Notes: a model not told the origin generated them from the letters alone. A DNA stretch of 64,000 nucleotides from Saccharofermentans sp. (GCA_024403715.1 JAKSRJ010000001.1:124001-188000); one strand, 5' to 3'. Positions 24,822 to 34,750 are shown, counted from the first letter of the stretch. Numbers and translations: made by a program.

Positions 24822-27053
24822 TTAGTAAATCTTAAATATAGTTGTGTTTTCTTCTGGGAAGTATGCTACCTGCGTTAAGTTCTCATAGAAGAATTCGATA
24901 TTATAGTAGTCGCCGTCAGAATAATTAGCACTCCAGAACTCTGGATCATCGATTAAGTATCTGATGCCACGAGATTCGCAGTAACTTCTAAAGGCTTCAA
25001 TATCTCCATCACAACCCCTCAATAGCCAGTGGTAGATATCTTCTCTAGTATAAGTGTCGTGACCTGCAGACCAAGCATAATATGGCCAACCGTAGTACAT
25101 AGGTCTACCTGCAAAGACGAATCTGTTAAGTGACCATGTAGGTGTTAAGAATACATCCGAAGTATCTGTATTTTCTTCAATCCAAGAAACTAATTTTGAA
25201 TTAGTATCAACTGTAAAAAGATAGTCGTTTTTGTTTTTATATACGCACCACTCGGATATACCTGTAGCAGTTAATGGAATGATTAAGAATGAACCCACAA
25301 GAATAAGACATACACGAAGAGTAATGTACCAAGATTTTGGTAGTTTTTCTTTTGGTTTGTTTCCTGGAGAGAACATCTCTGAAATTGCTCCTGCGACAAA
25401 TACATCAACAAGGATTAAAGTGAACTGAATGAACTTATGATTAGCAAGCATTTCGAGAGATACTTGTACATTAAATGCAAATATCAATGGTATCAAGAAT
25501 GCAAGGTACATAACCTCGCGATAAAGCGGCTTGCTATTTACGATATTAGTAATTAGTAGGTACAAAACGAAAACGATAGAGATAATTAATGTAAAGCCAG
25601 TAATATTAAATAGGTAATTAAAAATGCCACTAATGGTTTTATCTTCAACAACAAATCCAGGGACATACATAAAATGTACAACGTTATTTGCTCCCCCGGA
25701 GAAAATTCTCGTCTGAATCATTGAAGATAGAACTGCAGTAGCCGCAACAACTGCATAGGAGAGACGTGTCTCAGAGAAGATTGCCATGAAAGCAAGTACG
25801 AGTAGGGCTCCAATCAATGCCGAACCATGAAAGAAAGGAAGGCATATAACAAGAATAGAGCCTAAAATCATTGTGCCTAATGGATTTAATGGATCATTTG
25901 TACGGAAAAGCCAACCTTCTTTTGTAGCAAAGAATGTCTTTGTAATTCTTATGAATCTATTCGGATATGTGACTCCCTTTTTAATCTCTTTACGGGAGAG
26001 TTCTGGGGTCTCCCATGCTTTAATTAAGCTTATGGACATACGCCTAACATAAGGTGTGAAAAGAATAACTAAAATCAGCATAACAGAAACGCCAAGCATA
26101 AGGTGACGCTGATTTGGATAAACGTTAATAGCCCAAATTCCCCAGTTGTCATAAGGAGTTATGTCGTACCAGTCATTAAACTTAATGATGTTTTCAAGCG
26201 CGGTTTCAATTGGAAGACCGGATTTGCACAATTCCTTAATGTGGACGAATACATTAAGCGCACTTCTGAAAAGAATGAAAACGGGAGTAAGTACGAATGC
26301 GGCTCTCTTTCTGAAAAGTAATACTGCGAGATCACCTGCAAGAATTAATGCACATATTATTCCGATTATTGAAGGAATGTTAATGGCCATATCAATAGGC
26401 AAACCAAGATACTCCAAAGTACCAGCGAGAAAATAGAAGAAAAAGTGATACTGAATTCCGTCGCCTGAATAATGCATATATTGTGTTGGAAAATTGAATC
26501 CAGTTGCAAATGAAGATGTCATTGCAGTGTGTGGAGATAAATCTGACCATACTGTTCCACCTGCATATAGTATTCCATCGGTGATGTGATACGTTGAGAT
26601 AATCAGGTAGGACGCTGCTATGGTGATTAATATCACAGAAATTCCATAGTAAAAAGTGTTGAACCAATTGTGCTTGTAAGAAGGAAGCTTTGATGCTTCC
26701 TCATCTGTTTCCATAGATAGCATCTGACGCTGCTTTTTATACTGGTAGTTGAATAATAAGCCTGCTGCAACGATAAAAATTGCGAAAGTAACAAGTATGC
26801 TAACTCGTCGTACTAAATCATGATTTGAAATAGCAAGATTAAGAAGGAAAGTTACATAGTAGTTGAACATTGGAACACATAGAAATCCAACAACGATGCC
26901 TGTAGGAAGTGTAAATAGGAAAGGCGGTAATTTATCAACTACGTTCTTGCTTGGAGAACAAGCTGTAAACAATCTTGCAGTGTTAGGAATGCAGAATCTC
27001 GTTAATGTAAATCCAAATCCCACACATAGAATCAAATATAATATCGCTAACAT
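24822..27053 (-). CDS. Large polytopic membrane protein, GT-C-like glycosyltransferase candidate
   Basis: About 743 residues with some 12-14 hydrophobic helices through residue about 610 and a soluble extracytoplasmic C-terminal domain (about 625-743) containing SWIEENTDTSDVFLTPTWSL, GWPYYAWSAGHD and YLIDDPEFW. The first large loop carries YAGGTVWSDLSPHTA and FPTQYMHYSGDGIQYH, acidic and aromatic motifs of the type seen at GT-C active sites. A lipid-linked sugar transferase role is a reasonable guess, not proven. The ATG at 27053 has AAGGTG six bases upstream; a GTG at 27062 is the alternative. It is divergent from the Ddl gene. Confidence 0.65.
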   Translation of the reverse strand: MLAILYLILCVGFGFTLTRFCIPNTARLFTACSPSKNVVDKLPPFLFTLPTGIVVGFLCVPMFNYYVTFLLNLAISNHDLVRRVSILVTFAIFIVAAGLLFNYQYKKQRQMLSMETDEEASKLPSYKHNWFNTFYYGISVILITIAASYLIISTYHITDGILYAGGTVWSDLSPHTAMTSSFATGFNFPTQYMHYSGDGIQYHFFFYFLAGTLEYLGLPIDMAINIPSIIGIICALILAGDLAVLLFRKRAAFVLTPVFILFRSALNVFVHIKELCKSGLPIETALENIIKFNDWYDITPYDNWGIWAINVYPNQRHLMLGVSVMLILVILFTPYVRRMSISLIKAWETPELSRKEIKKGVTYPNRFIRITKTFFATKEGWLFRTNDPLNPLGTMILGSILVICLPFFHGSALIGALLVLAFMAIFSETRLSYAVVAATAVLSSMIQTRIFSGGANNVVHFMYVPGFVVEDKTISGIFNYLFNITGFTLIISIVFVLYLLITNIVNSKPLYREVMYLAFLIPLIFAFNVQVSLEMLANHKFIQFTLILVDVFVAGAISEMFSPGNKPKEKLPKSWYITLRVCLILVGSFLIIPLTATGISEWCVYKNKNDYLFTVDTNSKLVSWIEENTDTSDVFLTPTWSLNRFVFAGRPMYYGWPYYAWSAGHDTYTREDIYHWLLRGCDGDIEAFRSYCESRGIRYLIDDPEFWSANYSDGDYYNIEFFYENLTQVAYFPEENTTIFKIY

Positions 27054-27220
27054 CACTATCACCTTATTTATAAATATATATAAGTCTAACAGTAAAGATT
27101 TACGCGCATTTTTACATCTAAGTTACGTTTTGAAGATAAGTTTTTTAAGATTTTAAAAGCGTCAATTTTGCCTCGTCTAAGATTGCTATAATCACGATAC
27201 TTATAAGGAGGATTGTACCC

Positions 27221-28261
27221 ATGAGAATCGTAGTTCTTGGCGGCGGATTAAGCCCAGAAAGAGATGTATCTTTGAAGTCAAGTAGCCTTATCGCAAACGC
27301 ACTTCTTCGCAAAGGACATGAGGTAGCAGTTGTAGATTTGTATGACGGCATTGAAGATGGTGCGGCGCGTTCTACATACTTTAGAACTGGTACCGCAAAT
27401 GAATTCTCTTACGATATTCCTGAAGTAGAGCCTGATTTGGAAGGTATAATCGCTAGCCACGGCGGTAGACGTGAGTGGGTAGGTCCACGTGTAATCGAGA
27501 TATGTAAATATGCTGACTGCGCGTTTTTAGGCCTTCACGGATCTCACGGCGAGAATGGTCAGGTGCAGGCAGTACTTGATGCTAACGGAATTAAGTACAC
27601 AGGCTGTGGATATATGGGCTGCGTAATCGCGATGGATAAGGATGTATCTAAGTCATTAATCGCAGGTGCAGGATATAAGACTGCTAAGTGGTTTACAGCT
27701 CCGGCTTCTGAGATTACTTATGAGAAGTCAGTCAATGAAGTAGGACTTCCATTTGTAGTTAAGCCAATAGGCTGCGGAAGCTCTTGTGGCGTATCTATTG
27801 TTAAGTCAGAAGAAGAGTTTGATGCTGCTATGAAATACGCTAATAAGTATGAGCAGCTTATTGTTGTCGAGCAGTTTTTAAAAGGCCGTGAGATTACTGT
27901 AGGTCTAATTAATGGTCGCGCTCTTCCTATTACAGAAATTATTCCTCACGAGGGATTTTACGATTATAAAAATAAGTATCAGTCTGGCCTTACAACACAC
28001 GTGTGCCCAGCTAACTTTACAGAAGAAGAGACAAAGAAAGCTAAGGCTTTGGCTGAGGTGGAATTTAAGATTTTAAGAATGAGTTCTTACGGTCGTATCG
28101 ACATGATTTACGACGGTGAGGATTTCTGGTTTATCGAGGCTAATAACCTCCCAGGTATGACAAATACATCACTACTCCCAGAAGCTGCAGCAGTAGAGGG
28201 CTTAGAGTACGACGACCTCTGCGAGAAGATTGCACTCTCAGCTGGAGGCGCTGATATCTGA
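27221..28261 (+). CDS. ddl: D-alanine--D-alanine ligase family ATP-grasp enzyme
   Basis: The 346-residue ATP-grasp protein opens with VLGGGLSPERDVSLKSS, the Ddl substrate-binding start (usual GGxSxEHEVS). It continues with FLGLHGSHGENGQVQAVLD, YTGCGYMGCVIAMDKDVSK, VVKPIGCGSSCGVSIV and ends with the Mg-binding GRIDMIYDGEDFWFIEANNLPGMT. It should join D-Ala (or D-Ala plus another D-residue) for peptidoglycan. The SPERD start and the Cys-rich loop GCGSSCGVS are slightly off the classic pattern, so a paralogue with another substrate is possible. It overlaps the next gene by one base (TGATG). Confidence 0.85.
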   Translation: MRIVVLGGGLSPERDVSLKSSSLIANALLRKGHEVAVVDLYDGIEDGAARSTYFRTGTANEFSYDIPEVEPDLEGIIASHGGRREWVGPRVIEICKYADCAFLGLHGSHGENGQVQAVLDANGIKYTGCGYMGCVIAMDKDVSKSLIAGAGYKTAKWFTAPASEITYEKSVNEVGLPFVVKPIGCGSSCGVSIVKSEEEFDAAMKYANKYEQLIVVEQFLKGREITVGLINGRALPITEIIPHEGFYDYKNKYQSGLTTHVCPANFTEEETKKAKALAEVEFKILRMSSYGRIDMIYDGEDFWFIEANNLPGMTNTSLLPEAAAVEGLEYDDLCEKIALSAGGADI

Positions 28262-29481
28262 TGATAGGTATCGTCGGAGGCGGTAGTGCAGGACTTTGGG
28301 CAGCATGCTTCTTGAAAAAAAGAGGAGCTGATTTTATCCTGCTCGAGAGAAACTCCGAATGCGGTAAAAAGTTGCTTTTGACTGGTCACGGTAGGTGTAA
28401 TATCACCAATCTCAAAGAGCCAGCAAGCCTTAAGATGGGATACCACGAAGCGTCTAATTACATCTATCCGACACTTAAGAAATTCACTCCTCAGGATGCT
28501 GTGAATTTTATCGAGGGTGAGCTTAAGATTAAGCTTAAAGAGGAAGATAACAATAGGATTTTTCCTGTGTCAGACAGTGCCAAGACTATACGTGATGGAC
28601 TGGTTAATTACATCGGCAAAGAAAATATAATGACTGATTACTACGTGACTGATATCAAGAAGGAAGATAAGTTTATTCTTACTTCTAAGGACGGTCGAGT
28701 AACAGAAGTCGATACATTAATTATCGCGACTGGTGGTAAGAGCTTTGCGAAGACTGGCTCTGATGGTCAGGGAATTAATCTAGCTAAAAACTTAGGTCAC
28801 GACATAACGGCTTTATACCCAGCGCTAGTTCCTGTTAGGGTTAAGGAAAAGGAATTTACTTCATCTGTTGCAGGTGTAGCTGTTAACGCTGGGGCTGATC
28901 TTTATATCGACTACAAAAAGAAAAACGGTTCTATAGGAGACGTGCTCTTTACTCATAATGGTTTGTCTGGCCCAGTTATTATGAACCTAGCAAGAGAGAT
29001 TCCTGAAGATGTAGAGACTAGATCTGGATGGATCGAACTAGACTTTACGCCTGGACGTAATGAGAGCGAAGTCGAGGCTGAGCTTTTGGAGTCTATTAAG
29101 AATAGACCTGAGGCTAAGGTAACGACTCTAGGTAGTAGTTTTGTTCCAAAATCTGTTGCTGGTGCTATAGGAAAGCATGTCGGAATTGAAGATGTGCGCG
29201 GTAGTGATTTGAAGAAAGAAGACAGACGTAAATTTGTGCAGGATATTAAGCATATGAAGTTTACTATCGAAGGCCAGTCTTCTTATAGCGAAGCATATGT
29301 CACTAGAGGTGGCGTAAGCCTTAAGAATATTAAGCGCGAGAGCTTTGAATCTAAGATTGTTCCAGGTCTTTACCTCATCGGCGAGATGATTGACGTGGAT
29401 GGTATCTCAGGTGGATATAACTTACAAGCGACAATGAGTGAAGCTTATGTCGCGGTTAACGATATCATGGTAAAATCTTAA
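28261..29481 (+). CDS. BaiN-like / HI0933-family FAD-dependent oxidoreductase
   Basis: The 406-residue flavoprotein has an N-terminal dinucleotide motif GIVGGGSAGLWAACFLKK, the family marker CGKKLLLTGHGRCNITN (about residues 38-54), TLIIATGGKSFAKTGSDGQG in the middle, and the C-terminal GLYLIGEMIDVDGISGGYNL. This HI0933/BaiN family includes an enzyme implicated in bile-acid 7-dehydroxylation, but most members have no known substrate. It is translationally coupled to ddl. Nothing nearby indicates bile-acid metabolism. Confidence 0.9.
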   Translation: MIGIVGGGSAGLWAACFLKKRGADFILLERNSECGKKLLLTGHGRCNITNLKEPASLKMGYHEASNYIYPTLKKFTPQDAVNFIEGELKIKLKEEDNNRIFPVSDSAKTIRDGLVNYIGKENIMTDYYVTDIKKEDKFILTSKDGRVTEVDTLIIATGGKSFAKTGSDGQGINLAKNLGHDITALYPALVPVRVKEKEFTSSVAGVAVNAGADLYIDYKKKNGSIGDVLFTHNGLSGPVIMNLAREIPEDVETRSGWIELDFTPGRNESEVEAELLESIKNRPEAKVTTLGSSFVPKSVAGAIGKHVGIEDVRGSDLKKEDRRKFVQDIKHMKFTIEGQSSYSEAYVTRGGVSLKNIKRESFESKIVPGLYLIGEMIDVDGISGGYNLQATMSEAYVAVNDIMVKS

Positions 29482-29507
29482 ACATCTATATATTAGGAGG
29501 TCCACTT

Positions 29508-29993
29508 ATGGCAGGCAAGAGAGAAGACTACATTTCCTGGGATGAATATTTTATGGGGGTAGCCAAGTTATCCGCCCTAAGATCTAAGGACCCAAGCACT
29601 CAGGTTGGCGCTTGTATTGTAAATGACGAGAAGAGAATTTTATCCGTAGGTTATAACGGTTTCCCTGCAGGTTGTTCTGATGATGATTTCCCATGGGATA
29701 GAGAGGGAAGTACATACGAGTCTAAGTATGCTTATGTATGTCATGCAGAGCTTAATGCGATTTTAAATTGTGGTACATCAGATTTACGTAATACTAAGGT
29801 ATTTGTAACCCTTTTCCCATGTGAGAACTGCACTAAGGCTCTTATTCAGAAGGGAATTAAGGAAATTATCTACGACAGTGACAAGTATCACGATACTGAA
29901 GGCTGTCAGGCGGCAAGAAGAATGCTAGATAGCGCAGGCGTAGTTTATAAGCAGTATGAGTCCTCATCAAAAGAACTCACTATTGATGTGTAA
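29508..29993 (+). CDS. dCMP deaminase family protein
   Basis: The 161-residue zinc deaminase has QVGACIVNDEKRILSVGYNGFP, the CHAELNAIL motif (zinc His and catalytic Glu, about residues 79-87) and PCENC (zinc Cys pair, about 104-108), as in ComEB-type deoxycytidylate deaminases. It should convert dCMP to dUMP for dTTP synthesis. AGGAGG precedes the ATG. It follows the flavoprotein by 26 bp in the same direction. Confidence 0.92.
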   Translation: MAGKREDYISWDEYFMGVAKLSALRSKDPSTQVGACIVNDEKRILSVGYNGFPAGCSDDDFPWDREGSTYESKYAYVCHAELNAILNCGTSDLRNTKVFVTLFPCENCTKALIQKGIKEIIYDSDKYHDTEGCQAARRMLDSAGVVYKQYESSSKELTIDV

Positions 29994-30008
29994 ATCTGCA
30001 CAAATATA

Positions 30009-30037
30009 TTGCAAATATAGACCTCAGAATTTATAAT
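30009..30037 (+). promoter_or_regulatory. Sigma-A promoter upstream of the PaaK-like gene
   Basis: TTGCAA at 30009-30014, a 17-bp spacer and a perfect TATAAT at 30032-30037. A GAAGGAG ribosome binding site follows at about 30068-30074. Confidence 0.85.
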
Positions 30038-30081
30038 TTTTAACAGATTACTAGCCTTTCCCGGCGAGAAGGAGATTTATT

Positions 30082-31401
30082 ATGCCAAAAGAATTCAAAC
30101 CATGGATTTGGGATGAGAAGAATGAGTGCATGAGCGACGAAGAGCGCGAAGCCCTCGTAAGCGAGCGTCTTGTTGCTTGCGTTAACAGAATGTATGAGAA
30201 AGTTCCATACTACAAGAAGAAGCTTGATGATGCTGGTGTTAAGCCTGAAGATATTAAGGGCGTTCAGGATCTTCCTAAGCTTCCTTTCTGTGATAAATAT
30301 GACTTCCGTGATAATTATCCATTTGGAACTCTTGCAGTACCTAAGGAAGAACTTGCTAGATTCCACGCTTCATCAGGTACAACAGGCCGCATGAAGGTTG
30401 TAGGTTACACAAAGGCTGACGTTGACCTTTGGTCAGAAATGCTTTGCCGTTGCTTTGCAATGGGTGGTGTTCAGAAGGGTGACCTCTGCCACATCTCTTA
30501 TGGTTATGGTCTCTTTACAGGTGGTCTTGGCCCTCATTATGCATGTGAGCCTTATGGTTGTGTTGCTATTCCAGTATCTTCTGGTCAGACTGAAAGACAG
30601 GTTCAGATCCTTAAGGACTGGCAGTCAGATGTTATTTTCTGTACTCCTTCATATATGCTTGGTATCCTTGACAAGATGGATGAGATGGGCGTAACTAAGG
30701 AAGAAATCAACCTCCGTTGTGGTTTCTTTGGTGCTGAGGCTTGGACAGTTGAGATGAAGGAAGAAATCGAAGCTCGTTCAGGTATGAAGGCTATGGATAT
30801 CTATGGTCTTTCTGAAACTCTTGGACCTGGTGTAGGCTGCTCATGCTCATGCTGCAACCAGATTCATATCAATGCTGACCACTTCTGGCCAGAAATCGTT
30901 GATCCTGAGACTGGCGCACCACTCCCAGATGGAGAACTCGGTGAGCTCGTATTCTCATCTGTTACAAAGGAAGCTACTCCACTTGTTCGTTATAACACAC
31001 ACGACCTTACACGTATGTATCACGGTAAGTGCGCATGTGGTAGAACAACACCTCGTATCGATAAGATTACAGGTCGTGGTGATGACATGCTCATCATACG
31101 TGGTGTTAACCTCTTCCCAAGCCAGATTGAGGAAGCTATCGGAAGACATAAGAAGGATGTAGTTATCAACTACCTTATCCATGTTGACCGTGTAAACAAC
31201 GCTGACACAATCTATGTTGAGGTTGAGTCTAAGAAGCCTCTTACACTTGTTGAGAGCCCAGACGCTATCAAGAAGAGCATCGAGGCTGATATCACAGCTA
31301 TCACAGGTCTTCACATTAAGATTAAGCTTGTTGATCCTAATACACTCCCTAAGTCTGTTGGTAAGGCTAAGAGAGTAATCGATAATAGATTTGCTAAGTA
31401 A
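30082..31401 (+). CDS. paaK: Phenylacetate-CoA ligase family protein
   Basis: The 439-residue adenylate-forming enzyme has FHASSGTTGRMKVVGYT (phosphate-binding loop, about residues 94-110), FGAEAWTVEMK, IYGLSETLGPGVGCSC (substrate pocket) and a C-terminal RGVNLFPSQIEE with LPKSVGKAKRV (catalytic Lys region). A CSCSCCNQ cluster and CHGKCACG-like Cys residues suggest the zinc site seen in part of the family. It activates phenylacetate or a related aryl acid to the CoA thioester. Codon use is strongly biased, like the redox operon, suggesting high expression. No ior genes are adjacent, so the substrate source is unclear. Confidence 0.9.
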   Translation: MPKEFKPWIWDEKNECMSDEEREALVSERLVACVNRMYEKVPYYKKKLDDAGVKPEDIKGVQDLPKLPFCDKYDFRDNYPFGTLAVPKEELARFHASSGTTGRMKVVGYTKADVDLWSEMLCRCFAMGGVQKGDLCHISYGYGLFTGGLGPHYACEPYGCVAIPVSSGQTERQVQILKDWQSDVIFCTPSYMLGILDKMDEMGVTKEEINLRCGFFGAEAWTVEMKEEIEARSGMKAMDIYGLSETLGPGVGCSCSCCNQIHINADHFWPEIVDPETGAPLPDGELGELVFSSVTKEATPLVRYNTHDLTRMYHGKCACGRTTPRIDKITGRGDDMLIIRGVNLFPSQIEEAIGRHKKDVVINYLIHVDRVNNADTIYVEVESKKPLTLVESPDAIKKSIEADITAITGLHIKIKLVDPNTLPKSVGKAKRVIDNRFAK

Positions 31402-31403
31402 TA

Positions 31404-33323
31404 ATGAACATTTTTAAAAGAATAGTATCAACAATTCTCACCGCGTGCCTCGTGCTCGCGGTGTTCTCTTGTGTGGCATTTGCGGATGCATCAGGAGAGA
31501 TTAATTCGCCTAATTTCTGGGGCGATGGTGGTCAGGTATCAGTTAACCTATCAGGTTGCTCTGGCTATGGAACAATTACGGTTGTAGTAGAGTTTGAAGG
31601 TAGTGTAAGTTCTGCTTCAGGATGGGGGTTTGATTCTTACACGGTTAGTGGTAATCAGGTAACTGCTGTAGTGTCATCTACAGGCGGTAACTCCTGGGCT
31701 TTTAATGGTAACCCTGGAATTCAGGTTACTGGAACTAACATCACGGGTGCTTCACTAGTATCAGTAACTGGTTCTGGCACAGGAGCAGCAGTACCAGAGA
31801 ATAACAATGGTGATAACGGTAATAACAACCAGACAGGCGAGGAGCCTGGTGCCAATGTACCTGATTTAAGCGTAGATGCACCTACTGGTGACGACTGGCT
31901 TACTACTGATGGCGACCGTATCGTCGACATGAATGGTACCGAAGTATGGCTTACAGGATGTAACTGGTTTGGTTATAACACTGGAAGTAATATCTTTGAT
32001 GGCGTGTGGGCTTGTAATATGCGTGAGGCTTTGGAGTCTATCGCAGACCATGGATTTAATCTCTTAAGAATCCCTATCTCAGCTGAGCTTTTGCTTCAGT
32101 GGAGTAGAGGTGAGTATCCTCAGGCAAACTTCAATCATGCGTATAATGCAGAACTCGAGAGTATGAATTCTCTAGAGATTTTTGATTATGCGCTAGATAT
32201 TTTAAGAGCAAACGGCGTCAAGGTAATGCTTGATATTCACTCGCTTCCTACAGATGCGATGGGCCATATGCTTCCACTATGGTATACAGATAACTTTACT
32301 GAGCAGGATTATCTTGATGCGCTTGATTGGGTGTCAGCTCGTTATGCTAATAACGATACTGTAATCGCTTTTGACCTTAAAAATGAACCTCATGGTAAGG
32401 CGTCTGAACCAGATCATGCTATCTGGAATGATTCGGAGGATCAAAATAACTGGAGACGTGTGGCGCAGCTTGCAGGTAACGTTATCTTAGATAACAATCC
32501 TAACGTGCTTATCATGATTGAGGGTATCCAGATTTTTCCTATGGATCCTTCAGCTAATGATTTTACTTCAACTAATGATGAGGATTACTATAACTCCTGG
32601 TGGGGTGGTAACCTGCGCGCGGTAGAGTACTATCCAATCGATTTTGGTACTCCTGAACGTAATGCTCAAATCGTATATTCCCCTCACGACTACGGCCCAG
32701 CAGTATATGCTCAGCCTTGGTTTGAAGGCGGGTTTACATACGAGTCTTTGTATGAAGATTATTGGCATGATGCTTGGCTTTATATAGATGAGGATGGTAT
32801 AGCTCCTCTTTTAATCGGTGAGTGGGGCGGCTTCATGACGGGCGATAATCTCACATGGATGACTTATATGCGCCAGTTAATCGCAGAGTATCACCTTAAC
32901 CACACATTTTGGTGCTTTAATGCTAACTCAGGCGATACTGGTGGGTTAGTATTAGATGATTTTGTTACTTGGGATGCTGATAAGTACGCCTTTGTTGAAG
33001 AAGTACTATGGCAAAACGAGAATGGCGAGTATATCGGTCTTGATCATGTGGTTTCACTAGGAGACAATGGTATTTGCCTAAGTGAATTTTCTGGAATTTC
33101 CGAAGTCCCTAATGTTGTTCACGAAGAAACTAGCGAAGGGGCTGTATCAACGCAGCCTTCAAATACAATTATTGGTGGGGCAGATTCACCAGTGGCAGTA
33201 GAACTAAAGTCAAGTTCACCATGGAAAGTGGTCGGCACAATCGCTGCTGTAATTGTAGTTATAGCAGGTGGCGTGCTTTCTTATATTTTAGGTGTTAAGT
33301 CGACCAGAAAAACTAAGACATAA
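31404..33323 (+). CDS. Secreted, membrane-anchored GH5 glycoside hydrolase with N-terminal surface module
   Basis: A 639-residue modular enzyme. The signal peptide is about 1-28 (TILTACLVLAVFSCVAFA). A beta-sandwich module (about 30-125, with VSVNLSGCSG and FEGSVSSASGWGFDSY) resembles a CBM and is related to the module of the next gene. An Asn/Gly-rich linker precedes a GH5 domain (about 155-560), with acid/base E328 in FDLKNEPHG and nucleophile E473 in LIGEWGG. A C-terminal membrane helix (about 607-630) and basic tail tether it to the cell. Beta-glucan or mannan hydrolysis is expected. It starts 2 bp after paaK without a clear ribosome binding site, so coupling is likely. Confidence 0.9.
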   Translation: MNIFKRIVSTILTACLVLAVFSCVAFADASGEINSPNFWGDGGQVSVNLSGCSGYGTITVVVEFEGSVSSASGWGFDSYTVSGNQVTAVVSSTGGNSWAFNGNPGIQVTGTNITGASLVSVTGSGTGAAVPENNNGDNGNNNQTGEEPGANVPDLSVDAPTGDDWLTTDGDRIVDMNGTEVWLTGCNWFGYNTGSNIFDGVWACNMREALESIADHGFNLLRIPISAELLLQWSRGEYPQANFNHAYNAELESMNSLEIFDYALDILRANGVKVMLDIHSLPTDAMGHMLPLWYTDNFTEQDYLDALDWVSARYANNDTVIAFDLKNEPHGKASEPDHAIWNDSEDQNNWRRVAQLAGNVILDNNPNVLIMIEGIQIFPMDPSANDFTSTNDEDYYNSWWGGNLRAVEYYPIDFGTPERNAQIVYSPHDYGPAVYAQPWFEGGFTYESLYEDYWHDAWLYIDEDGIAPLLIGEWGGFMTGDNLTWMTYMRQLIAEYHLNHTFWCFNANSGDTGGLVLDDFVTWDADKYAFVEEVLWQNENGEYIGLDHVVSLGDNGICLSEFSGISEVPNVVHEETSEGAVSTQPSNTIIGGADSPVAVELKSSSPWKVVGTIAAVIVVIAGGVLSYILGVKSTRKTKT

Positions 33324-33340
33324 TTATCAAAGTTAATTGT

Positions 33341-33369
33341 TTGTTTATATGTGTGTAACTCCGTATAAT
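33341..33369 (+). promoter_or_regulatory. Sigma-A promoter upstream of the surface-module protein
   Basis: TTGTTT at 33341-33346, a 17-bp spacer and TATAAT at 33364-33369. The transcript would start about 40 bp before the ATG at 33419. Confidence 0.75.
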
Positions 33370-33418
33370 AATTGGGTTGCTATTATACGTATATATTGAT
33401 GATTTAGGGGTTATTTGA

Positions 33419-34750
33419 ATGCGTAAGGTTCTTTTAAAAGTACTAACCGTTATGGTTGCATTATTTATAGTTGGCTCGATAGTGGTTCCGAATAGTATTG
33501 TTCGTGCGGATGGAACCGCGAGTGTGTCAGCTAGCGGCTCATGGGATGATAATGATTCAGCATACAAGCAGTTTAATGTTTCACTAAGAGGTGTAGATAC
33601 TTCTGGTGGACCGATAACTTTTAGCATCTCTTTTGAGGGAGCTGTAACTAGACTTACAAGTTATTGGGGATGCGATTCTTGTTCTTTTAATGGCAGCTCA
33701 GTAACGATTACAATCTCTGGTAGTAACCTCTACAATAGTGGTATCGGATTTATTGTGGCTTATCCTAAGGGTGGCTTATGTAATATCGCTAGAGGATCTT
33801 CTAATATTAGTTTTAGTCAGTCAGCTGGTGGTACACCTACTCCAACAAATACACCAACTCCAACACCAACAAATACACCTACACCAACACAGTCATCTTC
33901 ATCAAATCCAGGTGTACCAGAAAACCCAGGTACGCCAGTGACTCCTGATAATCCAGTTCAACCTCAGGATCCGGTAGTGGTTCCTGTTAATCCGAATCCA
34001 GAAGTACAAGTTGTAGTAGAGGTTCAGCCTGAAGTTGCAACTGAAGCTACACAGGCCGCTGAAGCAGAAATGGTTCCTTCTGCTGAACAGACGCAGGTTA
34101 ATAACAATAACAGTTCAACAAATAATACACAAGCGACTGCAGAAGAGACGGTTGAAGAGACAGTTGAGACAACGGTTCCAATTGTAATTATTGACGTTAA
34201 TGGTAACGAGATTATAGTTACTCCAACACCTACACCAACTCCAGTTCCTCGCTACATTTCAATGTTGGTTGATAGTAATAGCGACGAGAATAAAACAATT
34301 AGAAACATTATCAATGCAGTTGTAATTGCTGCGATTCTTTTGGCTAGACTTGTAGCTTTGAAGATTCAAGGTGCGAGGGGTGCAGATTATTTGATTGATT
34401 TCATACCTTTCGGAATCGTACGAGGAATTATTGACAATGTTCAGTATTCTCAGGAGAAAAGAAGAAGGATGAAGGAACCTGAGAAGAATAATGGCTATAT
34501 GGAACGTGAACACAATCACGTGAATTCATCAGCGAGTGCAGCTGAAGCTGCTAAGGCTGCTCAGGAGGCAAGAGCTGAATTTGCAAGAGCTGCGGCTGAA
34601 CGTAAAGCTGCTCAGGAAGTTGCTGCTAAAAGCAATGCTAATGTTAATAGTGTAGCTCCTAAAGCACCGGTTAAGACCCCTGAAAGAACTAGTGCAAATA
34701 ATGCTACAAGATATAGACCATCACCATTAAAGCGTCCTGACAACAACTGA
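33419..34750 (+). CDS. Cell-surface protein with CBM-like module, Thr-Pro linker and cytoplasmic Ala-rich tail
   Basis: This 443-residue protein is not a known enzyme. A signal-peptide-like helix (about 5-28) is followed by a beta-sandwich module (about 32-137; FNVSLRGVDTSGG, SFEGAVTRLTSYWGCDSC) that aligns with the module of the preceding GH5 protein. A long Thr-Pro and Gln/Glu/Thr linker follows (about 140-285), then a membrane segment (about 295-315, IINAVVIAAILLARLVAL) and a cytoplasmic tail with an Ala-rich charged helix (about 365-400) that ends PSPLKRPDNN. It may hold polysaccharide at the cell surface and signal or anchor inside. GGGG precedes the ATG. Confidence 0.75.
   Translation: MRKVLLKVLTVMVALFIVGSIVVPNSIVRADGTASVSASGSWDDNDSAYKQFNVSLRGVDTSGGPITFSISFEGAVTRLTSYWGCDSCSFNGSSVTITISGSNLYNSGIGFIVAYPKGGLCNIARGSSNISFSQSAGGTPTPTNTPTPTPTNTPTPTQSSSSNPGVPENPGTPVTPDNPVQPQDPVVVPVNPNPEVQVVVEVQPEVATEATQAAEAEMVPSAEQTQVNNNNSSTNNTQATAEETVEETVETTVPIVIIDVNGNEIIVTPTPTPTPVPRYISMLVDSNSDENKTIRNIINAVVIAAILLARLVALKIQGARGADYLIDFIPFGIVRGIIDNVQYSQEKRRRMKEPEKNNGYMEREHNHVNSSASAAEAAKAAQEARAEFARAAAERKAAQEVAAKSNANVNSVAPKAPVKTPERTSANNATRYRPSPLKRPDNN

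Noticed and set aside
31404..31500. Functional link between paaK and the GH5 enzyme because they are 2 bp apart
   Set aside because: The two activities share no pathway; adjacency here probably reflects transcription read-through rather than joint function.
33830..33900. Short tandem repeats that could suggest a CRISPR or minisatellite
   Set aside because: They are in-frame Thr-Pro codons (ACA CCA/ACT CCA) of a linker, as in the FecR tail at 1.38-1.45 kb; there are no spacers.
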